A DNA stretch of 64,000 bases, from contig JAGPUQ010000004.1 of NCBI GenBank assembly GCA_018069525.1, positions 83,614-147,613 on the forward strand, given 5' to 3'. The stretch comes from Porticoccaceae bacterium (GTDB taxonomy: Bacteria > Pseudomonadota > Gammaproteobacteria > Pseudomonadales > Porticoccaceae). Below, piece by piece: positions 27,006-38,278 of this stretch. The notes beneath the pieces were generated by a model that was given only the letters and a program-made list of their open reading frames with translations, did no database searches and had not been told where the DNA came from. The position numbers and the translations under genes were made by a program. Positions within the stretch are counted from its first letter, which is position 1. The number at the start of each line of letters is the position of its first letter.

Positions 27006-27677
27006 ATGGAAAACTACCGGCATCAGTTTATAGATTACAGCCCCTGTAACTTGCCCGTAGGTAAAGCCGTATGTGTGGGGCTGAATTATGCGGCCCACGC
27101 GGCGGAAATGAGTAGTCAGCAAACGGCGGACCCTCTGCTGTTTATAAAACCCAGTACCGCATTGGTGCCGCTGGCGGGCGGAATGAAAATTCCCACCGAG
27201 CTTGGCGATTGTCATTTTGAAACTGAAATGACAATTTTAATTGGCGAGCGTCTAAGCGGCTGTAACCAGGCCCAGGCGCAGAAAGCCATTGTTGGTATCG
27301 GTTTGGCGCTCGATCTTACCTTGCGTAGTTTGCAAACCGAATTAAAGACCAGCGGCCAGCCCTGGGAAAAATCGAAAGCCTGGGATGGCGCTTGCCCGCT
27401 GACATCTTTTCTTAAACCAGAAAAAATCGCTGATCTTCAAAATCAGCGTATTCGTCTTTATCAAAATGAACAGCTTCGACAGGACGGCAATACTGCGCAG
27501 ATGCTAACGCCGGTGTTGCCGTTGATTGTTTATATCAGCCGATTTTTCACTTTGGAGCCCGGCGATGTAGTGCTTACCGGAACCCCGGAAGGCGTTGGCC
27601 CGCTAGCATTGGGAGATCAGTTGCGAGTAGAGCTGGGAGAGGTGCTGGTTGAGACTGCGAGCGTAGTGGGACGTTAG
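27006..27677 (+). CDS. Fumarylacetoacetate hydrolase family protein (YcgM-like)
   Basis: A 223-residue FAH-fold enzyme. The metal ligands are visible in CHFETEMTILIGE and the later GLALDLTLR; GDVVLTGTPEGVGPL closes the family signature. Small members of this type act as acylpyruvate hydrolases or oxaloacetate decarboxylases. It is 13 bp after the hydrolase gene. Its stop codon lies inside an 11-bp tandem duplication. Confidence 0.85.
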   Translation: MENYRHQFIDYSPCNLPVGKAVCVGLNYAAHAAEMSSQQTADPLLFIKPSTALVPLAGGMKIPTELGDCHFETEMTILIGERLSGCNQAQAQKAIVGIGLALDLTLRSLQTELKTSGQPWEKSKAWDGACPLTSFLKPEKIADLQNQRIRLYQNEQLRQDGNTAQMLTPVLPLIVYISRFFTLEPGDVVLTGTPEGVGPLALGDQLRVELGEVLVETASVVGR

Positions 27678-27697
27678 TGGGGCGTTAGCAGGCGTTA
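27666..27697 (+). repeat. 10-11-bp tandem repeat across a stop codon, three copies
   Basis: GTGGGACGTTA, GTGGGGCGTTA and GCAGGCGTTA in direct succession. The first copy spans the end of the FAH gene; the stop TAG falls at the junction of copies 1 and 2 (27675-27677). Confidence 0.85.
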
Positions 27698-27745
27698 ATG
27701 ATGTTGAATTTTGCTTAACTATAAATCGATTCTCACCGCCGCTGT

Positions 27746-27767
27746 GTCCCGCTGCCCCGGGACTTTT
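27746..27767 (+). terminator. Terminator candidate after FAH gene
   Basis: GTCCCG (27746-27751) pairs with CGGGAC (27758-27763) around a six-base loop and is followed by TTTT on the plus strand. It stands between convergent genes; the stem is only 6 bp. Confidence 0.5.
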
Positions 27768-28716
27768 AACTCTCGGGTTCAGCCGGAGCCGGATTAGGGT
27801 GTCCGACCATCAGCGAGCCGGGTATTGAATCGATCAACTCTTCCACCGTGAACATGCCGTCGTCCTGGGTTTTTAACAGAGCTTTTTCTTCCACGGGTTC
27901 GCAGTAGATGGACACACGACCTTGTTCTACGTGAAAAATTTGGCCGTTAACATCCTCGGCCGCATCGGTCGCCAGGTAGGCGACCATGGGCGCAACAAAC
28001 TCTGGCCCGGGCATTGCCATGATCGAATCGTAACGATCCTGAGTGATCAGCCCAGTTTCGAGGCGACGTTTCATGCCGTCAATCACGCCCTGATCCATAG
28101 TCATGCGAGTCGCGGCAATCGGACAAATGGCGTTGGCGGTAACGCCGTAGCGACCCAACTCTCGGGCCAGTGCACGGGTGAGAGAAACAATACCTCCTTT
28201 GGCTGCGGCGTAATTGGCCTGGCCGACACTGCCACGCCAGGCATCGGAAGAAAAATTGATGATACGGCCAGAGCGCTGACCTCGCATGACTTTGGCAGCG
28301 TGGTGAGCCATGTTGTAATGGCCTTTCAGGTGGACGCGGATGACGGTATCCCAGTCATCCTCGCTTAAATTCCAGATCATGCGTTCGCGCAACACGCCCG
28401 CGCAGTTAACCACTATATCTACCGAACCAAAGGCCTCGACACATTGGCCGATAATGCCGCTAGCGGCTTGATAATCATCGACTGGTGCGAGTGCGGAGAT
28501 GGCTTCGCCACCGAGAGCCTGAATTTCGCCGACCACTTGATCGGCGGGGGCTTCCTCCGTGGCCTCACCGCCGCGACCGGCACCGGGATCAGCTACCACA
28601 ATACGAGCGCCCTGATTCGCAAGTTCTAGCGCAATGGCGCGACCAATGCCGCGTCCTGCGCCGGTTACAATGGCTGACTTACCTTTCAGGTTCATTCCTT
28701 TCGGGGGCACAATCAT
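27766..28716 (-). CDS. Short-chain dehydrogenase with C-terminal extension
   Basis: A 316-residue SDR with TGAGRGIGRAIAL, NCAGVLRERM, INFSSDAWRG and the catalytic YAAAKGG. It is about 50 residues longer than a classical SDR; the extra C-terminal part (VEQGRVSIYCEPVEEKALLK onward) resembles 17beta-HSD4/MFE-2-like 3-hydroxyacyl-CoA dehydrogenase relatives. A second Met at residue 8 (MNLKGKSAIV) is a plausible alternative start. It is the last minus-strand gene after fba and is separated from it by 55 bp. Confidence 0.85.
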   Translation of the reverse strand: MIVPPKGMNLKGKSAIVTGAGRGIGRAIALELANQGARIVVADPGAGRGGEATEEAPADQVVGEIQALGGEAISALAPVDDYQAASGIIGQCVEAFGSVDIVVNCAGVLRERMIWNLSEDDWDTVIRVHLKGHYNMAHHAAKVMRGQRSGRIINFSSDAWRGSVGQANYAAAKGGIVSLTRALARELGRYGVTANAICPIAATRMTMDQGVIDGMKRRLETGLITQDRYDSIMAMPGPEFVAPMVAYLATDAAEDVNGQIFHVEQGRVSIYCEPVEEKALLKTQDDGMFTVEELIDSIPGSLMVGHPNPAPAEPES

Positions 28717-28771
28717 TCCTCGCTCTGGTTAAAGACGCTTAACACTTAAGGTAGTAATTCCCTGGAGACTT

Positions 28772-29836
28772 TTACGCCACGTGCTGGTCCAGCTCCCCCG
28801 CCGAATAGCGACCAAACATCGCTTCCAGACCTAGAGGCTTAATTTTACTGGCCTGTCCGGTGCAACCGAAGGACTCGTAGCGGGCCAAACAAATATCTTT
28901 CATTGCTTGAGTTGCGGCGGCTAAATATTTACGTGGATCAAACTCGGTGGGGTTTTCAGCTAAAAAGCGCCGCGTCGCCCCCGTGGATGACAGACGCAAA
29001 TCGGTATCGATATTTACTTTACGCACACCGTGTTTAATGCCCTCGATAATTTCTTCCACCGGCACGCCGTAGGTTTCGGGAATCTCGCCACCGTACCGGT
29101 TAATAATCGTCAACCATTCCTGGGGTACGGAAGAGGAGCCGTGCATCACCAAATGGGTGTTGGGAATACGCCCGTGGATGGCCTTGATGCGATTGATGTC
29201 GAGAATGTCCCCGGTGGGTGGGCGGCTAAATTTGTAAGCCCCGTGAGACGTGCCGATGGCAATAGCCAGCGCATCGACGCCGGTTTTGGCCACAAAGTCG
29301 GCGGCTTCGTCCGGGTCGGTGAGCATTTGCTCATGGCTTAATACACCCGCTGCGCCAACGCCATCTTCTTCACCGGCTTCACCGGTTTCCAGTGAACCCA
29401 AGCAACCGAGTTCACCCTCTACCGACACGCCACAGGCGTGGGCCATCTCGACCACACGCCGAGTGACGTCGACGTTGTAATCGTAGCTAGCCGGGGTTTT
29501 GCCATCTTCTTCTAAAGAGCCGTCCATCATCACCGAGGAAAAACCCAGTTGAATAGAGCGCTGACACACGGAGGGGCTGGTGCCGTGATCCTGATGCATG
29601 ACCACTGGAATGTGGGGGAATTCTTCAACCGCAGCCTGAATTAAATGGCGCAAAAACGGTGCACCCGCGTATTTACGCGCTCCGGCGGAGGCCTGCACAA
29701 TCACTGGCGCATTACTTTCGTCGGCGGCTTCCATAATGGCGCGCATTTGCTCCAGGTTATTAACGTTGAAAGCCGGAACGCCGTAGGTGTTCTCCGCCGC
29801 GTGATCCAACAACTGCCGCATACTGATTAAAGCCAT
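28772..29836 (-). CDS. fba: Class II fructose-bisphosphate aldolase
   Basis: A 354-residue zinc aldolase that interconverts fructose 1,6-bisphosphate with two triose phosphates. Zinc-ligand and active-site regions are [35 protein letters not shown] and VMHGSSSVP, followed by [12 protein letters not shown]. The length and pattern match the CbbA/type found in Pseudomonas-like gammaproteobacteria. It follows pgk by 30 bp in a tkt-epd-pgk-fba cluster. Confidence 0.95.
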   Translation of the reverse strand: MALISMRQLLDHAAENTYGVPAFNVNNLEQMRAIMEAADESNAPVIVQASAGARKYAGAPFLRHLIQAAVEEFPHIPVVMHQDHGTSPSVCQRSIQLGFSSVMMDGSLEEDGKTPASYDYNVDVTRRVVEMAHACGVSVEGELGCLGSLETGEAGEEDGVGAAGVLSHEQMLTDPDEAADFVAKTGVDALAIAIGTSHGAYKFSRPPTGDILDINRIKAIHGRIPNTHLVMHGSSSVPQEWLTIINRYGGEIPETYGVPVEEIIEGIKHGVRKVNIDTDLRLSSTGATRRFLAENPTEFDPRKYLAAATQAMKDICLARYESFGCTGQASKIKPLGLEAMFGRYSAGELDQHVA

Positions 29837-29866
29837 GATCCGTTCTCCTGTGTGTAGCTATTCTGG

Positions 29867-31030
29867 TTAAGCGCCGCGTGCTTCCAGCATCGCGACAGCC
29901 GGTAATGTTTTGCCTTCTACAAATTCCAAAAATGCACCGCCGCCGGTGGAAATATAACTTACCTGATCGGTAATACCATATTTATCCACTGCGGCCAGGG
30001 TGTCGCCACCGCCAGCAATGGAAAACGCCGGGCTGGCTGCGATGGCTTCGGCGATAATCCGAGTGCCCTCGCCAAACTGGTCGAACTCAAATACACCCAC
30101 CGGGCCATTCCAGATGATAGTACCTGCATTTTGCAAAATTGTGGCAAGTTTACGGGCCGCTTCTGGGCCAATATCGAGAATCATATCGTCGTCGGCGACC
30201 GCAGCGGCGGTTTTAATATCCGCAGGGGCATCTTCGGCAAAGCGTTTCGCGGTGACCACATCGACTGGGAGTGGGATTTCGCACTTGGCCATCAGGCTTT
30301 TGGCAACGGGAATTAAATCCGCTTCGCACAGAGACTTGCCCACCGGGTAGCCCGCTGCGGCTAAAAAGGTATTGGCTATGCCGCCGCCGACAATCAGTTG
30401 ATCGGCTTTATCGGACAAAGTTTCCAGTACTTCCAGCTTGGTGGAGACCTTGGAGCCAGCCACAATCGCTACTAAAGGCCGGGCAGGATTCGCCAGGGCT
30501 TTATGTAAGGCATCCAGCTCGCCAGCCAACAGCGGCCCGGCGCAGGCGATGGGTGCATATTTCGCTACGCCGTGGGTCGAGGCCTGGGCGCGATGGGCGG
30601 TGCCAAAGGCATCCATCACAAAAATATCACAGAGCTTGGCGTAGGCGCGGGCGAGTTCGTCGGCGTCCTTCTTTTCGCCGCTATTAAAGCGCACGTTTTC
30701 CAACAGAACTAATTCACTGGGAGCAATATCGACACCGGATTCTAGCCAGTCGCTAATAACGGGAACATCGCGACCCAACAAGCCGCCCAGGTGCTTGGCA
30801 ACCGGCGCTAAGGAAAACGCGGGGTCGTAGCGGCCTTCTTCTGGCCGTCCCAGGTGGGACATCACAATCACGGCGGCTCCCGCTTCCAGCGCCAATTGCA
30901 AGGTCGGTAGCGCGGCACGGATGCGGGCATCGGAAGTGATAGCGCCGTTTTTGATGGGAACATTAAGATCTTCTCGAATCAGGACGCGCTTGTTGCTTAG
31001 ATCGAGTTGGGTCATTAATTTTATGGGCAT
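29867..31030 (-). CDS. pgk: Phosphoglycerate kinase
   Basis: A 387-residue glycolytic kinase, as in E. coli. It has [65 protein letters not shown] and the nucleotide loop [12 protein letters not shown]. The start at 31030 gives [11 protein letters not shown], which aligns with E. coli MSVIKMTDLDL. Three 14-bp repeats overlap this start and add an out-of-frame ATG just upstream. No ribosome site is evident for either ATG. Confidence 0.97.
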   Translation of the reverse strand: MPIKLMTQLDLSNKRVLIREDLNVPIKNGAITSDARIRAALPTLQLALEAGAAVIVMSHLGRPEEGRYDPAFSLAPVAKHLGGLLGRDVPVISDWLESGVDIAPSELVLLENVRFNSGEKKDADELARAYAKLCDIFVMDAFGTAHRAQASTHGVAKYAPIACAGPLLAGELDALHKALANPARPLVAIVAGSKVSTKLEVLETLSDKADQLIVGGGIANTFLAAAGYPVGKSLCEADLIPVAKSLMAKCEIPLPVDVVTAKRFAEDAPADIKTAAAVADDDMILDIGPEAARKLATILQNAGTIIWNGPVGVFEFDQFGEGTRIIAEAIAASPAFSIAGGGDTLAAVDKYGITDQVSYISTGGGAFLEFVEGKTLPAVAMLEARGA

Positions 31031-31060
31031 AGTTTTATGGGCATGGTTTTATGGAGATAG
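31019..31060 (-). repeat. 14-bp tandem repeat over the pgk start codon, three copies
   Basis: Units at 31019-31032, 31033-31046 and 31047-31060 (plus strand TTTTATGGGCATAG, TTTTATGGGCATGG, TTTTATGGAGATAG). Copy 1 contains the pgk start codon. Copy 2 contains a second ATG (31044-31042), which opens a seven-codon frame reading MPIKLCP before a stop. Confidence 0.95.
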
Positions 31061-31188
31061 TTTCAGGTGTTTTGTGTGGTTTGGATCTTGGGCTGTTACC
31101 AAAGATTTAATTAAAATTTGAAAATGCTACTGATAAAAAATATCGCTAGTGACAGATGAAATTAAATAAAAATATACCGTAGTAATTA

Positions 31189-32223
31189 TTATTTGACATC
31201 AATCCCCAAAACCATCGGCCGCCAATAGTTTAAAATATCCACCATCCGATTGGCATAGCCCCATTCGTTATCAAACCAAATTAATACTTTTACCAGGCGC
31301 TTTCCGGCCACTCGGGTTTGACTGGCGTCGACTGTGCCGGAGTGGGCGTCGTGATTAAAATCGCAGGACGCCAGCGGCTCTTCGGTATAAGCCAGTACGC
31401 CACTTAATCCGTCCAGTGCGGCGCGGTGCAAAATTCGATTCACCTCGGCTTCGCTGGTGTCTTGCTCTACCTGTATGGACAGATCGATAGCAGATACATT
31501 TTGGGTCGGCACACGCATGGCCTGGGCTTCGAAGCGTCCGGCCAACTGCGGTAATACCCGGTCAATGCCTTTGGCTAGCGCGGTATCGACGGGAATAATC
31601 GACTGAAGAGCACCGCGAGTTTTGCGTAAATCGGTGTGGTGGTAGGAATCCAGTACCGGTTGATCGTTCATCGCGGAGTGAATGGTGGTGATCACCCCCG
31701 CTTCTATACCCAGGGCATCGTGCAGGGCGCTAATAACCGGTGCGACGCAATTGGTCGAGCAGGATGCCGCTGAGACGATGCTGTGTTCGGATTTTAATTG
31801 CTGGTGATTTATGCCGTATATCAAGGTCGCATCGACGTCCGCCGATGCCGGTTGGGAAAACAACACCCGCTTTGCCCCCGCCGCCAAATGCTGCTCTGCG
31901 GTTTGTCGGTCGGAAAACGCGCCGGAACATTCCAGCACCACGTCAACATTGTGTTGCGCCCAGGGCAGGTCGGCGGTGTTTTCGATATGACTGATGGCAA
32001 TGGGCCAATCGCCGAGATGGAGTTCGCCACCATCAATACTGATAGCCGCTGGAAATCGTCCGTGGGTAGAATCGTAGCGGGTGAGGTAGGCGATGGTATC
32101 GAGATCGGCCAGCTCATTGATGGCCACCACCTGTAATTCACCCAGCAGTTTGCGCTCAACCAGGGCGCGCAATACGCTGCGACCAATACGGCCGTAGCCG
32201 TTAATGGCGAGGCGCAGGGGCAT
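31189..32223 (-). CDS. epd: D-erythrose-4-phosphate dehydrogenase
   Basis: A 344-residue GAPDH-fold enzyme. The cofactor motif is AINGYGRIGRSVLRAL and the catalytic Cys is in SAASCSTNCVAPV. I call it Epd, not GAPDH, because VVAINELAD, SHGRFP, TTIHSAMNDQPVLDSYH and SCDFNHDAHSGTVD follow the E. coli Epd sequence and because epd precedes pgk in this cluster. It would oxidise erythrose 4-phosphate for pyridoxal phosphate synthesis. Some homologues retain GAPDH activity. Confidence 0.88.
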   Translation of the reverse strand: MPLRLAINGYGRIGRSVLRALVERKLLGELQVVAINELADLDTIAYLTRYDSTHGRFPAAISIDGGELHLGDWPIAISHIENTADLPWAQHNVDVVLECSGAFSDRQTAEQHLAAGAKRVLFSQPASADVDATLIYGINHQQLKSEHSIVSAASCSTNCVAPVISALHDALGIEAGVITTIHSAMNDQPVLDSYHHTDLRKTRGALQSIIPVDTALAKGIDRVLPQLAGRFEAQAMRVPTQNVSAIDLSIQVEQDTSEAEVNRILHRAALDGLSGVLAYTEEPLASCDFNHDAHSGTVDASQTRVAGKRLVKVLIWFDNEWGYANRMVDILNYWRPMVLGIDVK

Positions 32224-32272
32224 TAGTTTAGCGCCGCTTGTCTAAGGACATGGTTTGTCTTTGTCTTAGTCA

Positions 32273-34270
32273 TTAGTCGAAGAGGGCTTCCGCCGTCGCT
32301 ACGACGTTGTCGACGGTAAAACCAAATAACTCCATTAACTGGTTGCCGGGTGCGGAGGCACCGAAGGTACTCATGCCAACCACTGCGCCGTCGAGACCCG
32401 TGTATTTGTACCAGTAGTCCTGATGGGCGGCTTCAATGGCAACGCGCTTGCGAACACCGGCGGGTAGTACTTGTTCCCGGTAGGCGGCACTCTGCGTTTC
32501 AAAGGCTTCGCAGCAGGGCATGGATACCACGCGGGCTTTTTGGCCTTTGTCGCTGAGAATTTCTGCCGCCGCGACGGCCAGCTGTACTTCGGAGCCAGTG
32601 GCAATAAAAATAATGTCCGGGGTGCCGTCGCAATCAACCAGGGTATAGCCGCCTTTGGCGACGGCGGCCAGTTGTGCGGGTGAGCGCGGCTGGTGCGGCA
32701 GGCCCTGGCGAGTAAAGATTAATGCGCTGGGGCTGTCGTTGCGTTCAATCGCCGACTTCCAGGCCACGGCAGATTCCACCGCGTCGCAGGGTCGCCAGGT
32801 ATTCAGGTTCGGCGTGGTGCGCAAGCTGGTGAGTTGTTCGACGGGCTGGTGAGTCGGCCCATCTTCGCCAAGGCCGATGGAGTCGTGGGTGAACACAAAA
32901 ATACTTTGCTGTTTCATCAACGCGGCCATGCGCACGGCGTTGCGGCAGTATTCCATAAACACTAAAAAGGTCGCGCCGTAATTGATAAAGCCGCCGTAGA
33001 GCGCGATGCCGTTCATCATGCCCGCCATGCCGAACTCGCGAACCCCGTAATAGAGGTAGTTGCCGCTGGCGTCGTCTGCGGAGATGTCCTTGCAGCCTTT
33101 CCAGATGGTGTTGTTGGAACCGGCCAGATCGGCAGAGCCGCCGAGCAGTTCCGGCAGCAGCGGGCCAAAGGCATTGAGGGTGTTTTGTGAGGCTTTGCGA
33201 GTGGCCGGGGATTCGCCCTTCTCCTGGCAGGCTTCGACGTAGGCTTGCGCGCCTTCGGTAAACGCAGCGGGCAGGGTTTTACTTAAGCGGCGCTCTAATT
33301 CTTCGGCTAGTTCTGGGTGGGCGCTGCGGTAGTTTTCAAACTGAGCTTGCCAGGCGCTTTCAGCACTAGCGCCTTTATCGGCGGCATTCCAGCCGGCATA
33401 AACGTCGTCGGGGATTTCGAAGGGTCCGTGGCTCCAGCCCAATTTCTCGCGGGCGAGGACGATTTCTTCTGCGCCCAGCGGTGCGCCGTGGCAGTCTTCC
33501 TTGCCTTCCTTATTAGGGGAGCCAAAGCCGATGACGGTTTTGCAGCAAATGAGTGTGGGTTTATCGCTTTCCAGCCGCGCAACTTCGATAGCGGCTTTAA
33601 TAGAGTCGGCGTCGTGGCCGTCAACGTTGGGAATTACCTGCCAGCCGTAGGCTTCAAAGCGGGCGGGGGTATTGTCGGTGAACCAGCCTTCCACTTCGCC
33701 GTCGATGGAAATACCGTTGTCGTCGTAAAAGGCGATCAATTTGCCCAGTTTGTGAGTGCCGGCGAAAGAGCTAACCTCGTGGGAAATACCTTCCATTAAA
33801 CAGCCATCGCCGAGAAACACGTAGGTGTGGTGGTCAAGAATATCGTGACCGGGGCGATTGTATTGTGCGCTGAGGATTTTCTCCGCCAGCGCCATACCTA
33901 CGGCGTTACTTAAACCCTGGCCCAGTGGCCCGGTGGTGGTTTCAATGCCGGGCGCTTCGCCGTATTCCGGGTGCCCAGCGGTTTTGGAATGTAGCTGACG
34001 GAAGTTTTTCAGTTCTTCGATGGGCAGATCGTAGCCACTCAGGTGAAGCAGGGAGTACAGCAACATCGAGCCGTGGCCGTTGGAGAGCACAAAGCGATCT
34101 CGGTTGGTCCAGTCTGGATTGTTGGGGTTGTGGCTTAAATAGTCGTTCCACAGCACTTCCGCAATATCGGCCATACCCATGGGTGCGCCGGGGTGGCCGC
34201 TGTTGGCTTGTTGGACGGCATCCATGCTGAGGGCGCGGATGGCATTGGCGAGATTGCGGCGGTCGGACAT
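32273..34270 (-). CDS. tkt: Transketolase
   Basis: A 665-residue thiamine-diphosphate enzyme of the pentose phosphate pathway. Motifs are [32 protein letters not shown], the cofactor motif [18 protein letters not shown] with the later NGISIDGEV, and [19 protein letters not shown] start at ATG 34270 ([17 protein letters not shown]), the usual N-terminus; a longer frame starts 16 codons earlier but is not conserved in character. The 3' end shows small duplications GACTAAT/GACTAAG around the stop codon. Confidence 0.97.
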   Translation of the reverse strand: MSDRRNLANAIRALSMDAVQQANSGHPGAPMGMADIAEVLWNDYLSHNPNNPDWTNRDRFVLSNGHGSMLLYSLLHLSGYDLPIEELKNFRQLHSKTAGHPEYGEAPGIETTTGPLGQGLSNAVGMALAEKILSAQYNRPGHDILDHHTYVFLGDGCLMEGISHEVSSFAGTHKLGKLIAFYDDNGISIDGEVEGWFTDNTPARFEAYGWQVIPNVDGHDADSIKAAIEVARLESDKPTLICCKTVIGFGSPNKEGKEDCHGAPLGAEEIVLAREKLGWSHGPFEIPDDVYAGWNAADKGASAESAWQAQFENYRSAHPELAEELERRLSKTLPAAFTEGAQAYVEACQEKGESPATRKASQNTLNAFGPLLPELLGGSADLAGSNNTIWKGCKDISADDASGNYLYYGVREFGMAGMMNGIALYGGFINYGATFLVFMEYCRNAVRMAALMKQQSIFVFTHDSIGLGEDGPTHQPVEQLTSLRTTPNLNTWRPCDAVESAVAWKSAIERNDSPSALIFTRQGLPHQPRSPAQLAAVAKGGYTLVDCDGTPDIIFIATGSEVQLAVAAAEILSDKGQKARVVSMPCCEAFETQSAAYREQVLPAGVRKRVAIEAAHQDYWYKYTGLDGAVVGMSTFGASAPGNQLMELFGFTVDNVVATAEALFD

Positions 34271-34454
34271 CAAAGGTCTGCTCCGGTTGGTGGTGTGGAT
34301 GCAAAATTGGGGAATCACATTACTGGCGGGCTGAAAAAGCCTTAATCCGGGTGTGAGTCGAGGGTCGCTATTCTCCCGTACTCGGCAGCACCAGTAAAGG
34401 TAAAGGGCAGGAAATCAGCGCTATGTGAGCTATTTGGCATTGCTGGCTATATAC

Positions 34455-34470
34455 ATCAATAAATTTTGAT
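34455..34470. promoter_or_regulatory. Candidate SahR operator
   Basis: ATCAATAAATTTTGAT is an inverted repeat (ATCAA-N6-TTGAT) 32 bp before the SahR-like gene, in the gap divergent from tkt. Many ArsR-family regulators bind such palindromes near their own promoter. I did not see the same element before ahcY or metF. Confidence 0.45.
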
Positions 34471-34502
34471 TTATCTAAGGCGAGTGTGTAAGCTGCCGAT
34501 CT

Positions 34503-35549
34503 ATGAATATCGCCACCAACTCCCAGTCTGTGTCAGACCAGGCATTGAAGCAGGGACAGAAGCAGCCACTGCAATCCGCAGCCGTTCCAATAAACGCGCT
34601 GGATGTTGCAGCGCTGTGTAAGGCGGCAGGTGATCCTTTGCGAATACACATCCTGCAATTACTGGAGCAGGACGCCTTCGGGGTGTTGGAGTTGTGTCGA
34701 GTCCTCGAGGTGCGGCAACCAGCCTTGAGTCATCATTTAAAAATTCTTGCTACCGCGGGACTAGTGACGACTCGCCGTGAAGGTACCTATATTTACTACC
34801 GCCGCGCCCCCCGGGAGGACGACGGTCTGGATGACTTGCGCCAGCAGATATTCGCCAATATCGATAAGGCCGAACTTGCGCCCGACATAGCCGAGCGCTT
34901 GTTGCTTGAGCAGCAAACCCGAGCCGAGCGCTCGGTAAACTTTTTCCACAGCAATGCGCAAAAATTTCGAGATCAACAGGACTTAATTGCCAGCTACACA
35001 CAATACGGCGAATTGATTGTGCAGTCGTTGGATGCGCTGACCTGGAGCCAGTCTGCAAGTGTACTAGAGATTGGTCCCGGCGAAGGTGAACTATTGGCGG
35101 ACTTGTCGTCCCGCTTTGATCAAGTGATCGCGTTGGACAACTCCTCGGCGATGTTGGAAAAATCTCAGGATTTTGCAAACCGTAAGGGCCTGGAAAATGT
35201 TCGCTTTGTGTGTGGCGATACCGCCCTGGCGGTACAGAGCCTTACATCTAAGGATTTAACGCCCGCTGATGTGGTGACCTTGAATATGGTGCTGCATCAC
35301 ACGCCATCACCCGGCGAAATATTTAAAGATGTTTTTCATTTGCTCAATGAAACTGGCATCTTGTTAGTTACAGAGCTGTGCGAGCACGATCAGGACTGGG
35401 CCAGAGAAGCCTGCGGTGATGTCTGGTTGGGTTTTGATCCAGAAGCACTGAGCCAGTGGGCGCTGGCGGCGGGTTTGCGTTGTGGAGATAGCCAGTATCT
35501 GGCCTTGCGCAACGGGTTTCGAATTCAGTTGCGCCAATTTTATAAGTAG
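34503..35549 (+). CDS. sahR: SahR-like regulator: ArsR-type HTH fused to SAM/SAH-binding methyltransferase domain
   Basis: A 348-residue protein. Residues about 35-110 form an ArsR winged helix ([47 protein letters not shown]); no cysteine metal-binding box is present. Residues about 140-340 form a class I methyltransferase fold ([29 protein letters not shown]). SahR, a known proteobacterial regulator of the SAM cycle, has this architecture and senses S-adenosylhomocysteine. The next genes are metK, ahcY and metF, which are established SahR-regulon members. The symbol is assigned from architecture plus context. Confidence 0.8.
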   Translation: MNIATNSQSVSDQALKQGQKQPLQSAAVPINALDVAALCKAAGDPLRIHILQLLEQDAFGVLELCRVLEVRQPALSHHLKILATAGLVTTRREGTYIYYRRAPREDDGLDDLRQQIFANIDKAELAPDIAERLLLEQQTRAERSVNFFHSNAQKFRDQQDLIASYTQYGELIVQSLDALTWSQSASVLEIGPGEGELLADLSSRFDQVIALDNSSAMLEKSQDFANRKGLENVRFVCGDTALAVQSLTSKDLTPADVVTLNMVLHHTPSPGEIFKDVFHLLNETGILLVTELCEHDQDWAREACGDVWLGFDPEALSQWALAAGLRCGDSQYLALRNGFRIQLRQFYK

Positions 35550-35593
35550 TTTTTATTACTAATGACCGTATTTTTATTGCGAGGAAAACCAGT

Positions 35594-36748
35594 ATGAGCC
35601 AGTACGATATTTTTACTTCTGAATCCGTATCGGAAGGTCATCCGGATAAAATGGCAGATCAGATTTCCGATGCCATTCTCGATGCCATGTTAAAAGACGA
35701 CGTGAATTCTCGCGTCGCCGTGGAAACTATGGTGAAAACCGGCGTGGCGATTATTGCGGGCGAAGTACGCACCAATACCTATGTTGATTTGGAGGACATC
35801 GTGCGTCAGGTGATTCTCGATATTGGTTACGATAGCTCCGATGTGGGTTTTGATGGCGCGACCTGTGCGGTGATCAATGCCATTGGTAAGCAGTCCAGCG
35901 ACATTGCCATCGGTGTGGATGAAGCCTCGGAAAAAGAACAGGGTGCCGGCGACCAGGGTTTAATGTTTGGCTACGCCACTAACGAAACGGAAGTGTTGAT
36001 GCCTGCGCCGCTGTACTACTCCCACCGTTTGGTCGAGCGGCAGGCTCAATTGCGCAAGAAAAAAATCTTACCCTGGTTGCGCCCCGATGCAAAAAGCCAG
36101 GTCACTTTGCGTTACGAGCAAGGTAAACCCGTAGCCATCGATGCGGTGGTTTTGTCTACCCAGCACAGCCCTGATATTTCCCTCGCCAATTTGCAGGAAG
36201 CGGTGATGGAAGAAATTGTTAAACCAGTATTGCCTGCCGAGTGGTTGCACGCGGGCACCCGCTTTCACATTAACCCCACCGGCCAATTTATTATTGGTGG
36301 GCCGATGGGAGATTGTGGTCTCACCGGCCGAAAAATTATTGTCGATACCTACGGCGGCATGGCCCATCACGGTGGTGGTGCATTTTCTGGTAAGGATCCG
36401 TCCAAGGTCGATCGCTCGGCGGCTTATGCTGGGCGCTATGTGGCGAAAAATATTGTTGCGGCTGGGCTGGCCGAGCGTTGCGAAATTCAAATCTCTTACG
36501 CCATCGGAGTTGCCGAGCCCACCTCCATATCAATTAATACCGGGGGTACAGGAAAATTACCCGATGCAGAAATTGCAAAACTGGTTAGCGAACATTTTGA
36601 TTTGCGTCCCAAAGGCCTGATCGACATGCTCGATCTTAAGCGACCGATTTATCGTAAAACGGCGGCCTATGGTCATTTTGGTCGCGAGGATGCGGATTTT
36701 ACCTGGGAGCGTACCGACAAAGCCGAGGCGCTTCGCGCAGCGCTATAA
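35594..36748 (+). CDS. metK: S-adenosylmethionine synthetase
   Basis: A 384-residue enzyme that makes SAM from methionine and ATP. Family motifs are [32 protein letters not shown] and [20 protein letters not shown], followed by the phosphate-binding [19 protein letters not shown]. Length equals that of E. coli MetK. It lies 44 bp after the SahR-like gene with GAGG before the ATG. No SAM riboswitch is apparent in that short gap. Confidence 0.97.
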   Translation: MSQYDIFTSESVSEGHPDKMADQISDAILDAMLKDDVNSRVAVETMVKTGVAIIAGEVRTNTYVDLEDIVRQVILDIGYDSSDVGFDGATCAVINAIGKQSSDIAIGVDEASEKEQGAGDQGLMFGYATNETEVLMPAPLYYSHRLVERQAQLRKKKILPWLRPDAKSQVTLRYEQGKPVAIDAVVLSTQHSPDISLANLQEAVMEEIVKPVLPAEWLHAGTRFHINPTGQFIIGGPMGDCGLTGRKIIVDTYGGMAHHGGGAFSGKDPSKVDRSAAYAGRYVAKNIVAAGLAERCEIQISYAIGVAEPTSISINTGGTGKLPDAEIAKLVSEHFDLRPKGLIDMLDLKRPIYRKTAAYGHFGREDADFTWERTDKAEALRAAL

Positions 36749-36819
36749 AGCTGCTTTAAAAGCGGCTCTACTAAGGTCGCCCTAGAAAAAACTAAACCGA
36801 ATTTAATGAGGAATACTCA

Positions 36820-38223
36820 ATGACAAGTTTTACAAAAGCGGCACCTACCGCTGACTATAAAGTTGCCGACATCGAACTAGCTGGCTGGGGTCGTCGCGAA
36901 ATCGAAATCGCCGAAACCGAAATGCCCGCGCTGATAGCTCTACGTGAGCAATACCGTGGGGCCCAGCCACTCAAGGATGCAAAAATTCTCGGTTGCATTC
37001 ATATGACCATTCAAACGGCTGTGTTAATCGAAACATTAATCGCTCTGGGTGCAGAAGTGCGTTGGTCGTCCTGCAATATCTTTTCTACCCAGGATCACGC
37101 AGCGGCGGCGATTGCCGCCAGCGGCGTACCGGTATTTGCCTGGAAAGGCGAAACCGATGAGGAATACGAATGGTGTATTGAGCAAACCATCAATAAAGAT
37201 GGTCAGCCCTGGGATGCCAATATGATTTTGGATGACGGTGGAGATCTCACCGCGATTCTCCATAAAGATTATCCGCAAGTTTTGGAAAAAGTACATGGCG
37301 TCACCGAGGAAACCACCACCGGTGTAATTCGCTTAAACGAAATGCTCGAAGCGGGGAAGTTAAAAATCCCGGCGGTTAATGTCAATGACTCGGTAACCAA
37401 ATCTAAAAACGATAACAAGTACGGTTGTCGTCACAGCTTGAACGATGCCATCAAACGCGGTACTGATCATTTATTGTCCGGCAAGCGCGCGCTGGTCATC
37501 GGTTACGGCGATGTCGGTAAAGGTTCAGCGCAATCGCTGCGACAGGAAGGCATGATAGTGCGTGTCACCGAAATCGATCCTATTTGTGCCATGCAGGCCT
37601 GTATGGATGGTTTCGAAGTCGTCTCACCTTATAAAGATGGTATTAATACTGGTGATGCATCCTGCATAGATACTGATCTACTGGGAATGATTGATTTGGT
37701 GGTCACGGCCACCGGCAACTGTAAGGTCTGCGACAGTAATATAATGCAGGCTCTGAAGCCCGGGTGTGTGGTTTCTAATATTGGTCACTTCGATCACGAA
37801 ATTGATACCGCCTTTATGCGTGAGAACTGGGTTTGGGAAGAAATTAAGCCCCAGGTGCATAAAATTTATCGCGGCAAATCCAAAGAACAAGCCGGCGGCG
37901 ATCATTTGATTTTATTGTCCGAAGGTCGTTTGGTAAACTTGGGCAATGCCACCGGGCATCCAAGCCGAATTATGGACGGCTCCTTTGCCAATCAGGTGCT
38001 CGCGCAAATTTATCTCTATGGCGAACGCTACGCGGATCAAAATGATGTAGTTAAAAAGAAATTGCTCACCGTAGAGGTCTTGCCCCGTCATCTGGACGAA
38101 GAAGTCGCCGCCCATATGGTCAGAGGCTTTAGTGGTGTGCTTACCAAGCTTACTGAGGAGCAATCCAAGTATATTAATACGCCGATTGATGGGCCGTTTA
38201 AATCAGAAGCCTATCGATATTAG
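36820..38223 (+). CDS. ahcY: Adenosylhomocysteinase
   Basis: A 467-residue NAD enzyme that splits S-adenosylhomocysteine into adenosine and homocysteine. It shows [31 protein letters not shown], the NAD motif [16 protein letters not shown] and [10 protein letters not shown] near the C-terminus, ending in the typical YRY. With metK and metF it completes the SAM cycle under a SahR-like regulator. A diverged 20-bp duplication spans its stop codon. Confidence 0.97.
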   Translation: MTSFTKAAPTADYKVADIELAGWGRREIEIAETEMPALIALREQYRGAQPLKDAKILGCIHMTIQTAVLIETLIALGAEVRWSSCNIFSTQDHAAAAIAASGVPVFAWKGETDEEYEWCIEQTINKDGQPWDANMILDDGGDLTAILHKDYPQVLEKVHGVTEETTTGVIRLNEMLEAGKLKIPAVNVNDSVTKSKNDNKYGCRHSLNDAIKRGTDHLLSGKRALVIGYGDVGKGSAQSLRQEGMIVRVTEIDPICAMQACMDGFEVVSPYKDGINTGDASCIDTDLLGMIDLVVTATGNCKVCDSNIMQALKPGCVVSNIGHFDHEIDTAFMRENWVWEEIKPQVHKIYRGKSKEQAGGDHLILLSEGRLVNLGNATGHPSRIMDGSFANQVLAQIYLYGERYADQNDVVKKKLLTVEVLPRHLDEEVAAHMVRGFSGVLTKLTEEQSKYINTPIDGPFKSEAYRY

Positions 38224-38250
38224 TAGAAATCTGTCGATATTAATAATAGT
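38211..38250 (+). repeat. Diverged 20-bp tandem duplication over the ahcY stop
   Basis: Two units at 38211-38230 and 38231-38250. Both begin with CT(A/G)TCGATATTA; the second half is less conserved. Copy 1 contains the ahcY stop TAG. Confidence 0.6.
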
Positions 38251-38278
38251 AAAGCTTAACTTTTTGTGAAATACGATT

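Noticed and set aside
35550..35593. SAM riboswitch before metK
   Set aside because: The gap is only 44 bases and shows no riboswitch-like stems; control by the SahR-like protein is a better explanation.
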